Part shown: positions 40,892-49,548 of the stretch, one piece after another | Position numbering within the stretch: the first letter of the stretch is position 1 | Layout of the letters: the number at the start of each line of letters is the position of its first letter | From: Jeotgalibacillus malaysiensis | GTDB taxonomy: Bacteria > Bacillota > Bacilli > Bacillales > Jeotgalibacillaceae | NCBI GenBank assembly: GCA_000818095.1 | Contig: CP009417.1 | Location: 372,001 to 436,000 of the forward strand | DNA: 64,000 nt | Reading direction: 5' to 3' | Notes under the pieces: generated by a model | The model's database searches: none | Seen by the model: only the letters and a program-made list of their open reading frames with translations | Told to the model about the DNA's origin: nothing | Translations under genes and position numbers: made by a program

Positions 40892-40919
40892 CACTCCTTT
40901 TAAATGAGATGTGGACATC
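40892..40919 (-). promoter_or_regulatory. Hairpin-AAAGGAG leader
   Basis: Leftward GATGT/ACATC hairpin followed by TCATTTAAAAGGAG. Confidence 0.5.
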
Positions 40920-40943
40920 CCTTGATTTTGTGTTTCTATCTGT

Positions 40944-40973
40944 ATTATAGACATATTATTTGACAATAGTCAA
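40944..40973 (-). promoter_or_regulatory. Promoter with perfect palindromic operator
   Basis: Leftward TTGACT, 18-bp spacer, TATAAT; TTGACAATAGTCAA at 40960-40973. Confidence 0.82.
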
Positions 40974-40976
40974 TAA

Positions 40977-41002
40977 AAAAGAACCCTCTTATGAAGAGAG
41001 TC
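40977..41002 (-). terminator. Terminator after tRNA-like gene
   Basis: Leftward ACTCTCTT / AAGAGGGT stem followed by T run. Confidence 0.65.
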
Positions 41003-41017
41003 CTAAAAGGGAGGTGT

Positions 41018-41103
41018 TGTGGGTTAGGGAGTCGAACCCCGTCTCTCTGTATCGCTCCATTAACTGGATGCAATCAGTGCTCTTCCGTTGAGCTATACCG
41101 CAC
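41018..41103 (-). ncRNA. tRNA-like gene with extended anticodon arm
   Basis: D-arm TAGCTCAACGGAAGAGCA and T-loop TTCGACT are canonical, but the anticodon arm is a long irregular hairpin (CTG/CAG base, TCCA/TGGA tip) with a 5-nt GTTAA loop, and the acceptor has two mismatches. Its own promoter and terminator suggest it is expressed. Confidence 0.6.
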
Positions 41104-41173
41104 GCAAAAATAGACGAATCATCCATTTTTGTGATTAACTTAGAACAGAGGAAAGATTAACTTTCTTGCTGTA

Positions 41174-41202
41174 AGTATACATTAATTATAGACAATAGTC
41201 AA
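41174..41202 (-). promoter_or_regulatory. Leftward promoter of tRNA-like gene with operator (13/14)
   Basis: TTGACT, 17-bp spacer, TATACT; plus strand TAGACAATAGTCAA at 41189-41202. Confidence 0.8.
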
Positions 41203-41235
41203 ATAAAAAATAACACTATAAAGCGAGGTGGTTGG

Positions 41236-41964
41236 ATGATGCAACCTGAACGATTAAAGCAATTAATGTTGAATCAACATCGGAAGTGGGAGCATATTTG
41301 CCATTGTATGGAACGACTGGAAGAAGAACCGATGTTACTCGTCACGGATATCTTTAAAGGAGGAGATTTATATCTGGCGGAACGATTGAAGCAACAAGGA
41401 GAAGAGGTGCTTACTGCAACACACGAGTACTGGATGCAATATTTGCTCCCTGCACTTTCTGATTACTTTTCAATGGATGAAGTCACGTTACTTTATGAAG
41501 AGGGCGTACCGCTTTCTCCTATCTATATCCAGATTGATGGTCAGATTGCGGCTCAGTTTTCTCCTTACTGGCGAGTTTTTGAGACCTATGGAGTTCCAGG
41601 AAAAGAAGAACTCGTGGAAAAAAGAAGACAACGTTTGACTGAATTAGAGAAACTTCAAAATGAGATACAGGATTTATACACCTTAGCGGAAAATCCAGCT
41701 GTCATGGCAGAAGATGATACATGGGGATACGCAAAAGCCATTGTCAATCCGAATAAGCACAAGAAAAAGATGCAAGAACTGATTGATGAGCTGGAACCCC
41801 AAATTGATGAAATCGAAATCGAAATTAGACAGCTGAACAATCAACTAGCGTATGCAGAACAATCCTATTTAGAAATCGACTATTGTTTAGACCGAGTAAA
41901 ACGAAAAGTGGAACGGTGGGGAGATTTTACCTTCATTGAACCACAAGAGGAGGAAGATGAATGA
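41236..41964 (+). CDS. Coiled-coil protein of unknown function
   Basis: 242 residues with GAGGTGG before the ATG. The N-terminal half is mixed, the C-terminal half (about 125-225) a long coiled coil (VEKRRQRLTELEKLQNEIQDL; LIDELEPQIDEIEIEIRQL). The stop overlaps the start of the signal peptidase gene (ATGA), so the two are coupled. No family recognised. Confidence 0.7.
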   Translation: MMQPERLKQLMLNQHRKWEHICHCMERLEEEPMLLVTDIFKGGDLYLAERLKQQGEEVLTATHEYWMQYLLPALSDYFSMDEVTLLYEEGVPLSPIYIQIDGQIAAQFSPYWRVFETYGVPGKEELVEKRRQRLTELEKLQNEIQDLYTLAENPAVMAEDDTWGYAKAIVNPNKHKKKMQELIDELEPQIDEIEIEIRQLNNQLAYAEQSYLEIDYCLDRVKRKVERWGDFTFIEPQEEEDE

Positions 41965-42503
41965 CAGAAGAAAATCAAACATTAAATAAGAAGAAAAATA
42001 TTTTTTTAGAGTATGTACCCTATCTATTCCTTGGTATTCTATTTGCTCTGATGATTAGATTGGTCATTTCCCCGACAGTAGTTGTGGGTGTAAGCATGGA
42101 GGGTAGTCTGCATGATGGAGATTACTTGATTGTGAATAAACTTGCCTACAAAACAGGTGAACCAAAACATGGGGATGTTGTAATACTGGATTCCGATGAC
42201 GTACCGGGTCATGATATTTACATCAAGCGTATTGTTGGTTTACCAGGAGATACGATTGAAGTGAAAGATGGAGAGCTTGTTCGAAACGGGAAGACGATAA
42301 AGGAACCCTATGCGAAAGAAAAGATGGAATCTGAAAACATGAAGATGAAGATTCCGGAAGGAGAAGTCTTTGTACTAGGTGATAACCGAAATAACTCAAC
42401 AGATTCTCGTATCATTGGAACACTCGATTATAAAGAAGAAGTGATTGGGAAAGCCGTACTTCGAGTCTTGCCATTCGACCAAGAGTTCAAATCCATTGAC
42501 TAA
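41961..42503 (+). CDS. Type I signal peptidase
   Basis: 180 residues. An N-terminal membrane anchor (about 17-40) is followed by the Ser/Lys catalytic pair: Ser45 in VGVSMEGSL and Lys89 in YIKRIVGLPGDTI. The C-terminal box GDNRNNSTDSRIIG is intact. It cleaves signal peptides on the outer face of the membrane. A second, divergent signal peptidase lies at 43043. Having its own enzymes suggests the element exports many proteins, such as its pilin and surface proteins. Confidence 0.95.
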   Translation: MTEENQTLNKKKNIFLEYVPYLFLGILFALMIRLVISPTVVVGVSMEGSLHDGDYLIVNKLAYKTGEPKHGDVVILDSDDVPGHDIYIKRIVGLPGDTIEVKDGELVRNGKTIKEPYAKEKMESENMKMKIPEGEVFVLGDNRNNSTDSRIIGTLDYKEEVIGKAVLRVLPFDQEFKSID

Positions 42504-42505
42504 AA

Positions 42506-42540
42506 TAAAAAAGCCTCCCTTGACAACAGGGAGGTTTTTC
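42506..42540 (+). terminator. Terminator
   Basis: CCTCCCT / AGGGAGG stem followed by T run. Confidence 0.88.
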
Positions 42541-42547
42541 TTCTACA

Positions 42548-42853
42548 TTAAAAGAACAATGTAATCGCATCTTCGTGAATTGGACAAATCGGAATCGTGA
42601 CAAACCCACTGTTCACATGACGAATCGGAGCACCAACAATCTCCTCCTTCATCATCCAATCGAGCATGCCTTCATTCTCTGAATAGTTTTTGATGGCAAC
42701 CTCGTTCATATCCAAATGCTCACTGATTGCAACTGTTGCAACCGTGTATGGGATACCAGTCTCATCAACGAGTTGGATGGCATGCTGTCCAGTTATATAA
42801 CGACCAATTTCCAGTGTTACTTTTTCACCTTTGTAAGTTGTTTCGTATGCCAT
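42548..42853 (-). CDS. Small unknown protein
   Basis: 101 residues from the ATG behind AAAAAGGAGTGC; the longer frame has no ribosome site. The product starts MAYETTYKGEKVTLEIGRY and ends with FVTIPICPIHEDAITLFF. It has a beta-rich pattern and a single Cys; no domain recognised. The convergent terminator lies beyond its stop. Confidence 0.68.
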   Translation of the reverse strand: MAYETTYKGEKVTLEIGRYITGQHAIQLVDETGIPYTVATVAISEHLDMNEVAIKNYSENEGMLDWMMKEEIVGAPIRHVNSGFVTIPICPIHEDAITLFF

Positions 42854-42950
42854 AATCAAGCACTCCTTTTTAAATAGATTTGAGTAAATAACTGTATTCA
42901 TCTGTATCATTTATTTTAGTAGAAACATAATAAAAAAATCACTTTTTATA

Positions 42951-42979
42951 TTGACTATTGTCCATATATTTTATATAGT
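42951..42979 (+). promoter_or_regulatory. Rightward promoter with operator (13/14) and no downstream gene
   Basis: TTGACT, 17-bp spacer, TATAGT at 42974-42979. It would give a short RNA ending near the 43005-43035 hairpin, antisense to the end of the signal peptidase transcript. Confidence 0.6.
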
Positions 42980-43004
42980 TAATGTACGAGGTAAGAAACA
43001 CAAC

Positions 43005-43035
43005 AAAAGCATCCCACAGTACGTAGGATGCTTTC
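43005..43035 (-). terminator. Terminator of second signal peptidase gene
   Basis: AAAGCATCC / GGATGCTTT stem; leftward T-rich end. Confidence 0.8.
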
Positions 43036-43042
43036 ACTTTGT

Positions 43043-43537
43043 TTAATAGAAGAGAACTTCTCCGAGAATATCTGATTCCATGACAGGACCGATAGTGCGG
43101 GAGTCTTCTGTTTCAATCGCAAGGTTATCACTCAAGAGGTAGTATTCACCGTCTCCGAGCTCGAAATCCCACGCCCCGTCATTTTCAGGTGCCCCCATTT
43201 TGGACAACATGTCTTTCGAATGAAAATCAGTAAGTGGTTTTCCGTTGCGATAAAGCGTGTTGTTTTTATATTCAATGGTATCTCCTGGGAGTCCTACGAC
43301 ACGTTTCACATAGGCTTTGTAACCAGCAGGCTGAGCAGTTACGACATCACCAAAATCAACACCGCTCAAGTTGAACGAGTCATTTAGTACAATCATCGTT
43401 TGCTTATCATCCAAGGTAGGGGACATGCTCATCCCGTTTACCTGGTCTTTTTCGGTTGCAATCATACTCCCGAATCCGAGGAACATGATGACACCTGCTG
43501 TGATTAATGGTTTAACAAAACGGTCTTTGAATTTCAT
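43043..43537 (-). CDS. Second type I signal peptidase
   Basis: 164 residues from the ATG after AAGGGAGTTGG. N-terminal anchor at about 8-28; catalytic Ser37 in NGMSMSPTL and Lys78 in YVKRVVGLPGDTI; C-terminal box GDGEYYLLSDNLAIETEDSRTIG. Clearly homologous to but distinct from the enzyme at 41961, so the two probably differ in substrate. Its promoter (leftward TTGACA, 18 bp, TATAGT near 43667-43696) lacks the palindrome. Confidence 0.92.
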   Translation of the reverse strand: MKFKDRFVKPLITAGVIMFLGFGSMIATEKDQVNGMSMSPTLDDKQTMIVLNDSFNLSGVDFGDVVTAQPAGYKAYVKRVVGLPGDTIEYKNNTLYRNGKPLTDFHSKDMLSKMGAPENDGAWDFELGDGEYYLLSDNLAIETEDSRTIGPVMESDILGEVLFY

Positions 43538-43614
43538 GAAGACCAACTCCCTTCTTGCTTGTGGAAATACCACACTCCTTTTATTTTAGGTTACTAGGTC
43601 TAGATTTAACTTTC

Positions 43615-43639
43615 AAACGCCATTGAGCGTTCTTTTTTT
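43615..43639 (+). terminator. Terminator-like hairpin
   Basis: AACGC / GCGTT stem with seven T; no rightward gene precedes it, so its target is unclear. Confidence 0.5.
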
Positions 43640-43763
43640 ATGTTCCAATACCATTACCTTGCCATCACTATAGCACTAAGATATTTTAGGTGTCAACATT
43701 TTGTGTCAAGATATTTTTTGAGACACTATATATAGGGATAGGCAAAACACTTCCATAAAATAC

Positions 43764-43790
43764 AAAAAAACCGCTCAACAAAGCGGTTTT
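43764..43790 (-). terminator. Terminator
   Basis: Leftward ACCGCT / AGCGGT stem with T run. Confidence 0.85.
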
Positions 43791-43861
43791 AAGGCGTATC
43801 AATCAATGAATTTATCTAGGAAATCTTTTTAAAAACATTGACCTTTTTTTGGTAAAAATCA

Positions 43862-44554
43862 TCAAGAAAGCTTGTCTGTCACGTATTTATCTGAGTCCGT
43901 CGCAGTGGTTGAAATGAATTTTGCAATTCCCTCATGTGTATCTTCAACTTCTGCATCGTCAATCGACACAGTGTAGATAAGGTCAAGGCAGTAAGAAGAT
44001 GTTTCGACGTTCATATAAACATTATCATCACGTTTGACATCTACATAATCATTTTCACTCATATTGCTTGCCATAAAGTCATCCACTAACTTCAATAGAC
44101 GAAGAACGGCAAATTTTGCCACAAATCCATTTTCCTTCACAAGACGTGGAATATCGGATTCCTTCACAGCAAAGTAGTGTTTGACCCACTCCAAGTCAAG
44201 TTCAAACGTTTGAATGAATGTAATCGTTTCATCTTGAACGTTGCTGAATGATTCCAAATTCACTTCTGTGTTCATTTTTTCAGTGATGGATTCACGAATG
44301 GCGTCATATTCACCACGAAGTTCTTCAGCCGTCTTCATGTATGAAGGCTTTTCCATCAAATAAAGACGGAATTCATCTAACAGCATTTTCTCATTTGTCA
44401 ATTCGACTTGTGTATCTACTTCAATGAGCTTGTTCTCCGTCATATTTTCGACTTGGAATAAAAGTGCCTTCCGGACGATATCCGAATGCTTGTCATTCAT
44501 TAATTCTTGTTTCATGCTGATGAGCTCTAAGCCCAATTGGTTTAATTTTTGCAT
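43862..44554 (-). CDS. Unknown helical protein
   Basis: 230 residues with AAGGAGGTCG before the ATG. Mostly amphipathic helices and acidic; no membrane segment or cysteine cluster. Single-gene unit with terminator. No family recognised. Confidence 0.68.
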   Translation of the reverse strand: MQKLNQLGLELISMKQELMNDKHSDIVRKALLFQVENMTENKLIEVDTQVELTNEKMLLDEFRLYLMEKPSYMKTAEELRGEYDAIRESITEKMNTEVNLESFSNVQDETITFIQTFELDLEWVKHYFAVKESDIPRLVKENGFVAKFAVLRLLKLVDDFMASNMSENDYVDVKRDDNVYMNVETSSYCLDLIYTVSIDDAEVEDTHEGIAKFISTTATDSDKYVTDKLS

Positions 44555-44668
44555 GTGTCATCGACCTCCTTGATTGATTTGTTTTCAGGTTCGCCATTAT
44601 TCTATGCGGTCGAAATGGTTTCACAATTTTTATCTGTCGAATAAAAAGAGAGCTAAAACGATTTTAAG

Positions 44669-44698
44669 TTGACTATTGTCAATTATAATTACTATAAT
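44669..44698 (+). promoter_or_regulatory. Promoter with perfect palindromic operator
   Basis: TTGACTATTGTCAA at 44669-44682; 18-bp spacer; TATAAT at 44693-44698. Confidence 0.83.
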
Positions 44699-44740
44699 GA
44701 GTCAGAAACTATCAGATTACACTAAAAGGAGTGAAGGAAT

Positions 44741-45355
44741 ATGAATAAAAAAACGATTTGGATGACACTGGGTGGACTAGCCATTTTAGGTGGTGGTGCT
44801 TATTTTGCCATGCCAGCTATGGAAGAAAGTGCTGTAATGAAGGTGGATACAATGAAAGAGAAAGAATTCCAAAAGTATGAAGAACTTCAGGTTCAAATCA
44901 TTGACACAGCTGGATTGTCAGACAAAAATCTTTCCAAGTGGGTCGAAGAAAATCAAGGTAAAAAAGGGGAGCACCTCTACTTTGACAACAAGAACACGTA
45001 TGTGTTGATTACACCGGGTGAAGGGGAAGACAATACCACCATTTGGTTTGACGGTATGAAAAAGCTGAATGATGACACGTTGATTGTCGGATACAAACTT
45101 GTAGACGGTTCTGAAGTCGGAGTGAAGCCTGAAAAAGGTGTGATTCGCACGATGCTCATCTCTACTGAAGGAGAATTCAAGAAGACGAAAACGGTTGAAG
45201 TAGAACGTGAAGAGCAACCGATTCAACCAGCTGTTAAAGAACAGGTTGAAGAAGAGAAAGATGAAACGGCTGAAAAAGATGAAGTGACGGAAAAAGAGTC
45301 TGTTGAAAAAACAGAATCGAAAGAAACAAAAGAAAAATCATCCGATAAGGAATAA
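44741..45355 (+). CDS. Secreted or membrane-anchored protein with charged tail
   Basis: 204 residues. An N-terminal hydrophobic segment (about 7-26, MTLGGLAILGGGAYFAMPAM) acts as signal or anchor. The middle (about 45-140) looks like a compact beta domain (YVLITPGEGEDNTTIWFDGM), and the last ~50 residues are a Glu/Lys-rich disordered tail. Exported function unknown. Controlled by the palindrome. Confidence 0.7.
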   Translation: MNKKTIWMTLGGLAILGGGAYFAMPAMEESAVMKVDTMKEKEFQKYEELQVQIIDTAGLSDKNLSKWVEENQGKKGEHLYFDNKNTYVLITPGEGEDNTTIWFDGMKKLNDDTLIVGYKLVDGSEVGVKPEKGVIRTMLISTEGEFKKTKTVEVEREEQPIQPAVKEQVEEEKDETAEKDEVTEKESVEKTESKETKEKSSDKE

Positions 45356-45358
45356 GGA

Positions 45359-45387
45359 AGGGCTCTGAAAAGAGCTCTTTTTTTTTA
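45359..45387 (+). terminator. Terminator
   Basis: GGCTCT / AGAGCT stem followed by a long T run. Confidence 0.8.
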
Positions 45388-45394
45388 TGCAAAC

Positions 45395-45423
45395 AAAAAA
45401 AGAAGCAGTCAATGACTGCTTCT
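45395..45423 (-). terminator. Terminator of second surface protein gene
   Basis: Leftward AGAAGCAGT / GACTGCTTCT stem with seven T. Confidence 0.87.
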
Positions 45424-45429
45424 AAAGGA

Positions 45430-47190
45430 TTAGTTGACTTCGTTGAATTGAATCGCTTCGTTGACGACGTCATCGAGAGATTTGTCTCCAATCTTACCAA
45501 ACAACATTTTTCCAGTTGTTTCAGCTGGCAGTTTTCTACCGTTTGAAACCTTCTGAACTTCTAGTTCGATTTCAACAAAGACATTTGTCTGAGGTGAGAG
45601 CGATTCATCAAGAAGAATCTTGTTTTGGTCTTTTTGAGCTACAGATTCATTAATAGGTCGCAATGTGGCTTTCTTACCTGGAATTAATTCCACACCATAG
45701 ATGACAGGTGTATCACTATTTCCGAAGTAGACCTTCACTTTCGACGTATCCGTAAGCTCGTAGTCATCAATATTCGCAACGCCAACATTGTAACCAAATT
45801 CAAACTCGAAGTTAGAACCTGCTAACATCGTTTCTTCTTCACCTTTCCACTGCCATGATTTCTCTTCGAAACCGTCTTTGTATTTCTGTGGATTCCGGTT
45901 CTTGGTCAGCTTGATGTTATCAATAGCTAACTTAGCGAAGATGACTTGTTGACTACGTTCGACCGTTGTATTACCGGCTTTATCGGTGACTGTCATTTCG
46001 ACTTGTCCAGAAATAATCGTATCTCCGAATGTCCAGTCCGCTTGAGTCGTATCACCAGGGTACGTTTTACATTTCTCTGTCATAGTTCGTCCCGTATCGA
46101 CATCAACCTCACAGATTCCAATGCTTTCAACGCCGGAAAGCGAATCTTCCGCTGTGAAATTCAAAGTGACGTCTGTGGACGGAACGGCATCTTCGCCATC
46201 ATTAATCTTAATGGCTCCAGTCGGACTTGTTGTATCCAATCCGATTCGCTTGCTAACGACATTAGATAGGATTTCACGATTGTTTGACTGTTTTGCAATT
46301 TGCATAAACACATTGAAATAACCATCTTTATTAATCGGGAGAGTATAAGATGCTGATTCGTAGTTGAAGCTTAGAATATCCCCATCCTTTGTCTCGCTAT
46401 AACCACTAGGAAGGCTAGGTCGATTAAATGAGACCGTTGTATCCCATTTTACGAATGTATCTTTCGCCACCCCATATTGGATTCGAACAGGTTGCCCGAA
46501 TTGAGAAGTTCCAGTTGCCTTAATTCGTTGTTGATTAGATTCAAATTCATCTTTGTTAATCCATTCATCCGTTGCATCAAGACTAACTTCTGGTGCCCAG
46601 TTCTCAATCATAAATCTAGTGATGATACTGGTTTTTACATTCCCTGCCACATCTTTAAACTCTGCCTCTACCACCCAGTAACTGTTCGTGCTGTTTGGAA
46701 TAGAAGGGATGACGTAATCTTTCACTGTTTTATAAGTTTCCCATGCAGTAAAGTTAGCACTTCCTGCACCACTGGTTTCATTGTAAATCTTGTAACGCAT
46801 CTCTTTTACACCAGAGTGGGCATCTTCTGACTCAAAACGAAGTTTGACATTCTCACCAGGAGAAACGATTAACAGCGGTGGTTGATTCGGAACATTGGTC
46901 ATAGTGATGGATTTTTGTGATTTCACCTCTCCATCAATTCCTACAAAAGTATACGTATTGTTTTTAGTCACTCTATAGGTTGTGTTCGTGGTTGTAATGG
47001 TTCCTCCAGGTAATCGCACCTGTGGAGTACCGTTAAGTTGAACCGATATAACGTCATCGGAAATGGCGGTCAATGTAAATGTATCCGCCACAGCCTGCAC
47101 TTCGGTTGGTGTACTCAACTGTACAACAGGGGTCACAAGAAATAATGCCGCTGTTAAGGATAGCCATTTTCTTTTGTATTTGCTAGACAT
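45430..47190 (-). CDS. Secreted surface protein with Ig-like modules
   Basis: 586 residues from the ATG after AAAGGACGTGACACG. A signal peptide (about 1-33, ALFLVTPVVQL, cleavage near VQA) leads to modules with VQLNGTPQVRLPGGTITTT and YTFVGIDGEVKSQKSITMTNV, which match the design of repeats in the 15430 protein (ITLPNG ... YTF). Further Ig-like or cohesin-like domains follow (DATDEWINKDEF, LNFTAEDSLSGVES). No LPXTG anchor. A role in cell contact during mating is plausible. Confidence 0.8.
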   Translation of the reverse strand: MSSKYKRKWLSLTAALFLVTPVVQLSTPTEVQAVADTFTLTAISDDVISVQLNGTPQVRLPGGTITTTNTTYRVTKNNTYTFVGIDGEVKSQKSITMTNVPNQPPLLIVSPGENVKLRFESEDAHSGVKEMRYKIYNETSGAGSANFTAWETYKTVKDYVIPSIPNSTNSYWVVEAEFKDVAGNVKTSIITRFMIENWAPEVSLDATDEWINKDEFESNQQRIKATGTSQFGQPVRIQYGVAKDTFVKWDTTVSFNRPSLPSGYSETKDGDILSFNYESASYTLPINKDGYFNVFMQIAKQSNNREILSNVVSKRIGLDTTSPTGAIKINDGEDAVPSTDVTLNFTAEDSLSGVESIGICEVDVDTGRTMTEKCKTYPGDTTQADWTFGDTIISGQVEMTVTDKAGNTTVERSQQVIFAKLAIDNIKLTKNRNPQKYKDGFEEKSWQWKGEEETMLAGSNFEFEFGYNVGVANIDDYELTDTSKVKVYFGNSDTPVIYGVELIPGKKATLRPINESVAQKDQNKILLDESLSPQTNVFVEIELEVQKVSNGRKLPAETTGKMLFGKIGDKSLDDVVNEAIQFNEVN

Positions 47191-47493
47191 CGTGTCACGT
47201 CCTTTCAAGTTTTTTGTTATGCTATTCGCTTCACTTCGTAATTATTGATAGCAAATCATTTATCTTTTCATTATCTATGAAATCATTGCGATGAATCGAC
47301 TTCTATCTGTCGAAGAGCGGTTTGAGTGAATGGTTTTTTTCGTATTTATCTAAAGGGAGAACCTTTATAAATAGATACATGTCAACAGACCAATTTTTAG
47401 ACATAATATAGGTTTATGTTTCGGGAAAGTTGCCCTTGTGCAACATTTTATTGAAACGGGTCAATGAATAGTCGGTATCCGAACCGCATAACG
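47191..47493. other. Non-coding gap between divergent genes
   Basis: About 300 bp upstream of both the surface protein and gyrB. No gene seen; it should hold the leftward promoter, for which I find only weak candidates. Confidence 0.4.
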
Positions 47494-47531
47494 TTGACAA
47501 TAGTCATAAAAAATTTCTAAAATAGTAAAAG
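47494..47531 (+). promoter_or_regulatory. Promoter of gyrB-like gene with operator (13/14)
   Basis: TTGACAATAGTCAT at 47494-47507; 18-bp spacer; TAAAAT. Confidence 0.72.
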
Positions 47532-47572
47532 ATTCAGCGGTAAACGCTAGGAAAGAAAGGGAGCGTGACATC

Positions 47573-49501
47573 ATGACACAAACAACAACACAGCCATCAG
47601 CCTATGATGGTTCATCCATTGATATTTTAGACGGATTGGAAGCAGTCCGAAAACGACCGGGGATGTATATCGGAAGCACCGGGACGAAAGGTCTTCATCA
47701 TTTAGTATGGGAGATTGTCGATAACTCGATTGATGAACATTTGGGAGGACATTGTGACACCATCTATGTAACTGTTCGAAAAGACAATTCGATTGAGGTT
47801 CGAGATAACGGACGAGGAATTCCAGTGGATGTACACCCCAAGACCGGTTACAGTGCCGCACGGGTCATCTTCACGATTCTTCATGCCGGAGGCAAATTCA
47901 ACAATAATGGTTATGCTTTCTCTGGAGGGCTACATGGAGTAGGAGCCTCTGTTGTGAATGCACTCTCTACTTATGTCGAAGTAGAAGTCCACAAAAATGG
48001 ACAAGTCTATTTTGACCGGTACGAAAATGGGGGAAATCCTACGGTGAAGTTAAATAAGAAGGGTGAGCTTCCGATTATCGGGGAGACGAGTCAAACGGGA
48101 ACAGTTGTCCGATTCTTACCAGATAATACAATTTTCGAAACAACGACCTGGAATATGGAAACAATTGAACGCCGGATGCAGGAAAGTGCTTTCCTTAACA
48201 AAGGACTCACCATTGTCCTGAAGAACGAAAAAACAGGCTATGAGAAGACGTTTCATGAGGAAAAGGGAATCGAAGGGTTTTTGACGTTGATGAATGAAGA
48301 CAAGAACACATTGACTGATATCATCTCGTTTTCTGGAAAATCAAATGGCATCATCGTGGATATTGCCATGCAGTATACCAGTGACTTCTCAGAACAGGTC
48401 ATCAGCTACTGTAATAACATCACAACCATCGAAGGCGGAACACACGTAACGGGACTTCGAAGTGGATTGACACGCCTCATGAATAACTACGGAAAAGAAT
48501 TAGGGGTTACAAAGGAGACCCTTGATGGAAAAGATATCCGGACGGGACTCGTTGCAGTCATCTCTATCAAGCACCCTGACCCGCAATATGAGGGACAAAC
48601 GAAAGGAAAGCTTGGTTCAACCGATGCCAGAAGTGCAGTAGAAGATGTTGTTATGAATGAAGCACCAAAACATTTTGACGTCTTCGTTGAAGATGCGAAA
48701 AAGATTTTAGAAAACGCCTTGCGTGCTCTTAAAATGCGTAAAGCAGAAGACAAGGCTAAGGTAAACTTCCAGTCAAAAGGCATTCAACTCCAGACAAACG
48801 GTAAGCTGATTCTCGCAGGCTCAAGAAATCCAGAAGAATGTGAGCTTTTCATTGTGGAAGGGGATTCCGCAGGCGGGACGGCAAAAACAGGACGTGACCG
48901 ACGAATGCAGGCAATCCTGCCACTTCGAGGGAAAGTATTGAATGTTGAGAAGACGAACATGGATAAAGCCTTGAAGAATTCGGAAATCCAAACTTTGTTC
49001 TCTGCCCTTGGCTGTGGGTTTGGAGATAACTTTGATATCAAAAAACTGCGTTACAAGAAAATCATCATCTTAACCGATGCCGATGTCGATGGAAGCCATA
49101 TTCGAACACTTCTCTTAACACTCCTCTATCGCTTTTCCCCAGAGCTAATCCACGAAGGACTCATCTATCGAGGATTGCCACCGCTCTACAAAGTCATCTT
49201 AAACACTTCGGGTAAAAAAGAGGTTTATCATTACGCTTATTCTGATAGAGAACTAAATGAGATGAAAAAAGAATTCGGAAGCAAAATTCGAAACATCCAA
49301 CGATTCAAGGGGTTGGGGGAAATGAACGCTGACCAATTATGGGATACGACCATGAATCCTGAAACACGTCGTCTAGGAAGAATCGAGATTGAAAGTGCGA
49401 TTGAAGCTGACCGGGTTACATCACTCTTGATGGGTGAAAAGGTCGAGCCTCGTCGTCAATTCATCTATGACCATGCAGACGATGCGAAAATTACAATCTA
49501 A
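47573..49501 (+). CDS. gyrB: Type IIA topoisomerase subunit B (GyrB/ParE-like)
   Basis: 642 residues, the normal size of Gram-positive GyrB/ParE. GHKL ATPase motifs EIVDNSIDE, DNGRGIPVD and GGLHGVGASVVNAL, the transducer domain, and the TOPRIM motifs EGDSAGGTAKTGRDR and LTDADVDGSHI are intact. It is the ATPase subunit that pairs with the GyrA-like protein at 50292. Gyrase or Topo IV identity cannot be told safely by eye. A full second topoisomerase on an element matches phages and large plasmids that control their own supercoiling or decatenation. Confidence 0.95.
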   Translation: MTQTTTQPSAYDGSSIDILDGLEAVRKRPGMYIGSTGTKGLHHLVWEIVDNSIDEHLGGHCDTIYVTVRKDNSIEVRDNGRGIPVDVHPKTGYSAARVIFTILHAGGKFNNNGYAFSGGLHGVGASVVNALSTYVEVEVHKNGQVYFDRYENGGNPTVKLNKKGELPIIGETSQTGTVVRFLPDNTIFETTTWNMETIERRMQESAFLNKGLTIVLKNEKTGYEKTFHEEKGIEGFLTLMNEDKNTLTDIISFSGKSNGIIVDIAMQYTSDFSEQVISYCNNITTIEGGTHVTGLRSGLTRLMNNYGKELGVTKETLDGKDIRTGLVAVISIKHPDPQYEGQTKGKLGSTDARSAVEDVVMNEAPKHFDVFVEDAKKILENALRALKMRKAEDKAKVNFQSKGIQLQTNGKLILAGSRNPEECELFIVEGDSAGGTAKTGRDRRMQAILPLRGKVLNVEKTNMDKALKNSEIQTLFSALGCGFGDNFDIKKLRYKKIIILTDADVDGSHIRTLLLTLLYRFSPELIHEGLIYRGLPPLYKVILNTSGKKEVYHYAYSDRELNEMKKEFGSKIRNIQRFKGLGEMNADQLWDTTMNPETRRLGRIEIESAIEADRVTSLLMGEKVEPRRQFIYDHADDAKITI

Positions 49502-49508
49502 AACAAGA

Positions 49509-49532
49509 GACGGGCATAGACCCGTCTTTTTT
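49509..49532 (+). terminator. Terminator after gyrB-like gene
   Basis: GACGGG / CCCGTC stem with T run, directly followed by AAAAGGGGGAG of the next gene. Confidence 0.8.
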
Positions 49533-49548
49533 AAAAGGGGGAGTTCAC

